A stretch of 64,000 nucleotides of DNA from Lentisphaera araneosa HTCC2155 (GTDB lineage Bacteria > Verrucomicrobiota > Lentisphaeria > Lentisphaerales > Lentisphaeraceae), in the NCBI RefSeq assembly GCF_000170755.1, contig NZ_ABCK01000008.1:62001-126000 (forward strand), read 5' to 3'. Positions within the stretch are counted from its first letter, which is position 1; every line of letters begins with the position of its first letter. The position numbers were made by a program, and so were the translations under genes. Below are positions 62,269 to 64,000 of the stretch, piece by piece. A model generated the notes under the pieces. It did no database searches and had not been told where the DNA came from. It saw only the letters and a list, made by a program, of their open reading frames with translations.

Positions 62269-63638
62269 AACTATTCTACAACTTTTTAATCTCTACAGCA
62301 ATTTTGACATCTCTGATTGCTGATGATGCAGAGCAGGCAACTGATCCCCAACAAGATGGGGTGAAGTATGAAAACAACACTCTGCAATACGCACTACACA
62401 AGGCGCATGTGAGTCATCCTGAACTCAAGACACAAAAATATACTGTAGATGCGTCAAAATATACTTATCAATCTTCCAAAGGAGCTTGGTTGCCAACCTT
62501 AGACGTCAGTACAAGCATTGGTCCAGAAAGAAATGTTGACCGAATCACGACAGTGAATGGAAGGCAAAAGGGGACTGAAGATGAAATTTATGAGCTCTAT
62601 CAAGCTAGGGTGCGTCAAGTGCTTTTTGATGGAGGCTTGAGAGATAGTCTAATTGACCAAAGTCATGAGCAATTATCTCAATCAAGAAATACCTACGATG
62701 AAACGAGAGAAGGCATTAGTTTCTCTGTGATTTCAGCTTACGTAGAAATTTTACGTCAAAGTAAGTTGGTTGTTTTATCTGAAGATAACTTTAACCGACA
62801 TAAAGATCTTTATGAAAAAGTAAAGAAACGCTTTGATTTGAAGCGTGAAACAAAAGTGTCTTTAGCTCAAGCACAATCAAGATTGCTAAGATCAGAAAAT
62901 GCCATTATTCAAGCAAAGCACAGCCTGAAGCAGGCTAAGGTTGCCTATAGACAGTTAGTGGGTGAAAATCCTCCAGGAACTTTGGTCGATGTGAGGTTAG
63001 TAGATTTTAAAATGGAAGAAAGTCTCTTTGATGCCTTTAGTATTTCTGAAAATCACCCTGCTTTATTGAGAGCGGGTAGTCAAATCACAGAAGCAAGAGC
63101 GGGCATACAAGGAGCCAAGTCACGATTTGCACCTGAAGTTGCCTTAGAAGCTAATGCGTTTTATGATCGTTATGCGAGCGGGATAGATGCCGAGAATGAA
63201 GAATATAACTTATTACTGACCGCTAACTGGAATCTCTTTAATGGTTTTCAAGATAAAAGAAATTATCAAGCCTCTATCAGTAGACTTTATGCTTCGACAA
63301 ATAGTAAGGATGCAGTAAAAATACAGATTTTTGAGAATGTTGAAGATTCTTGGATCGAAATTTCTAAGTTAAAAAGGAATGTCACTATTCTTAAGGAACA
63401 AAAAGAATTGGCTCAATACACAGCAGATGGTTATGTCGAGCAATATGATAAATCGAGTCGTAGCCTTTTCGATGTTTTGAATACTCAAACAGATGCATTT
63501 AACTCAGAGACTGCGTACATCTCAGCTATATATGATGAAGTTGTAGCTTTTGCGCGCTTAGGTTTCTTTATGGGAGACCTTTCTCAACGAGTTGTGGGCT
63601 ATAAATTTGATAAAGAACTATACTTAAAACAAAAATAA
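62265..63638 (+). CDS. TolC-family outer membrane channel (LapE-like)
   Basis: 457 residues with a signal peptide (MKLFYNFLISTAILTSLIAD), then the OEP fold: NTLQYALHKAHVSHPELKTQ opening helix, WLPTLDVSTSIG beta strand, long helices with VSLAQAQSRLLRSENAIIQAK, and the second repeat ending DVLNTQTDAFNSETAYISAIYDEVVA. It forms the exit duct of the secretion system. Its start overlaps the adaptor stop (ATGA). It is followed 14 bases later by the small protein gene. Confidence 0.94.
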   Translation: MKLFYNFLISTAILTSLIADDAEQATDPQQDGVKYENNTLQYALHKAHVSHPELKTQKYTVDASKYTYQSSKGAWLPTLDVSTSIGPERNVDRITTVNGRQKGTEDEIYELYQARVRQVLFDGGLRDSLIDQSHEQLSQSRNTYDETREGISFSVISAYVEILRQSKLVVLSEDNFNRHKDLYEKVKKRFDLKRETKVSLAQAQSRLLRSENAIIQAKHSLKQAKVAYRQLVGENPPGTLVDVRLVDFKMEESLFDAFSISENHPALLRAGSQITEARAGIQGAKSRFAPEVALEANAFYDRYASGIDAENEEYNLLLTANWNLFNGFQDKRNYQASISRLYASTNSKDAVKIQIFENVEDSWIEISKLKRNVTILKEQKELAQYTADGYVEQYDKSSRSLFDVLNTQTDAFNSETAYISAIYDEVVAFARLGFFMGDLSQRVVGYKFDKELYLKQK

Positions 63639-63652
63639 TTAGGAGAAAAATT

Positions 63653-63922
63653 ATGAGTGTAAATTATGTAGATGGCATTTCAAATGTTGCTTCAATTTCT
63701 GGTAACGTACGTATGGATTTATTCCGCTATCAGTTAGATAAAGATGCTGAGGGTGGAAAAAAAGCTGAAGAAGTTGAGCAGCTTATTATGTCTCACGAAG
63801 GCTTTCTTGATAGCTATAAAAAAATGACGGTTATCTTCAACGCTCTTGCGAGCAAAGGTGTTTACAAAGTAAAGCCTAATGAAGATGCTGAAGAAAGTAA
63901 AGAAGAGAAAAAAGAAGCTTAA
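63653..63922 (+). CDS. Small T1SS-linked protein with acidic tail
   Basis: 89 residues, intact paralogue of the frameshifted gene at 58137. Core: NYVDGISNVASISGNVRMDLFRYQ, then LIMSHEGFLDSYKKM and ALASKGVYK. The tail is acidic (NEDAEESKEEKKEA) whereas the other copy's is strongly basic. AGGAG precedes the ATG. No signal peptide, so cytoplasmic. I have a loose memory of similar small proteins next to type I secretion genes in other bacteria and note some likeness to DUF3467-type proteins, but cannot assign a family. A chaperone, docking or regulatory role for secretion is a guess from position. Confidence 0.8.
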   Translation: MSVNYVDGISNVASISGNVRMDLFRYQLDKDAEGGKKAEEVEQLIMSHEGFLDSYKKMTVIFNALASKGVYKVKPNEDAEESKEEKKEA

Positions 63923-63944
63923 TTCTTTATCTTCAATACTTTGA

Positions 63945-63978
63945 AAAAAGCCTAGTGAATTCTCACTAGGCTTTTTTT
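63945..63978 (+). terminator. Rho-independent terminator closing the secretion locus
   Basis: GCCTAGTGA/TCACTAGGC is a perfect 9-bp stem around ATTC, with an A-run before and TTTTTTT after, 28 bases beyond the stop of the small protein gene. It is symmetrical and may work in both directions. Confidence 0.93.
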
Positions 63979-64000
63979 GTAAAGAGTTTTTACTTTACAA

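Overview
The window reads as a chromosomal segment of a Gram-negative bacterium with a moderately AT-rich genome. It carries housekeeping operons, surface-polysaccharide genes, a TolC-type outer-membrane channel (so there is an outer membrane) and a heavy insertion-sequence load. The combination (marine-type acidic giant Ca-binding protein, many IS, gene style) suggests a PVC-group organism such as Lentisphaera, but that placement is an inference; no rRNA or other phylogenetic marker beyond ribosomal proteins L13 and S9 is present.

Layout. 1-1102 (minus): an M20 deacetylase fragment and a CheY-like receiver. 1370-7395 (plus): a tight cluster purA, uppS, cdsA, dxr, gmk, gamma-carbonic anhydrase, gluQ. 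7396-8700: a repeat array, a hypothetical gene and a HopJ-family gene. 8839-9667: rplM-rpsI with a clear terminator. 9755-13764: argC-argB-argD-argF, most of the route from N-acetylglutamate to citrulline. 13828-32597: nucleotide-sugar and surface-glycan genes (rfbB, split GT-C gene, an IS-broken GT2, sulfotransferase, and two copies of a four-gene cassette of epimerase, glycosyltransferase, NTase/NDK-like protein and LPS-kinase-like protein), mixed with repeats and IS elements. 33002-41059: an IS graveyard with a three-level nest (IS1380 containing an unclassified IS containing IS256), then IS4 and a decayed IS1182. 41452-63922: a type I secretion locus with a 4,990-residue and a 531-residue repeat protein, LapB/HlyB-like ABC exporter, HlyD-type adaptor and TolC-type channel, bracketed by two paralogous small proteins.

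The most unusual items are: (1) the secretion locus, whose two substrates share a C-terminal domain that also occurs inside the giant protein, and whose small paralogues have oppositely charged tails; (2) tandem arrays in which a constant 9-bp linker alternates with variable mini-hairpins, two of them starting right at a stop codon; (3) a duplicated cassette encoding a protein that joins a nucleotidyltransferase-like domain to an apparent nucleoside-diphosphate-kinase-like domain with the catalytic-His motif; (4) IS nests whose target duplications let the broken host genes be rejoined exactly in frame.

The ends of seven of the eight IS elements were located from inverted repeats and target duplications by eye; IS110 was placed only from the continuity of the element it interrupts. 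All family names rest on motif recognition, not on database searches.
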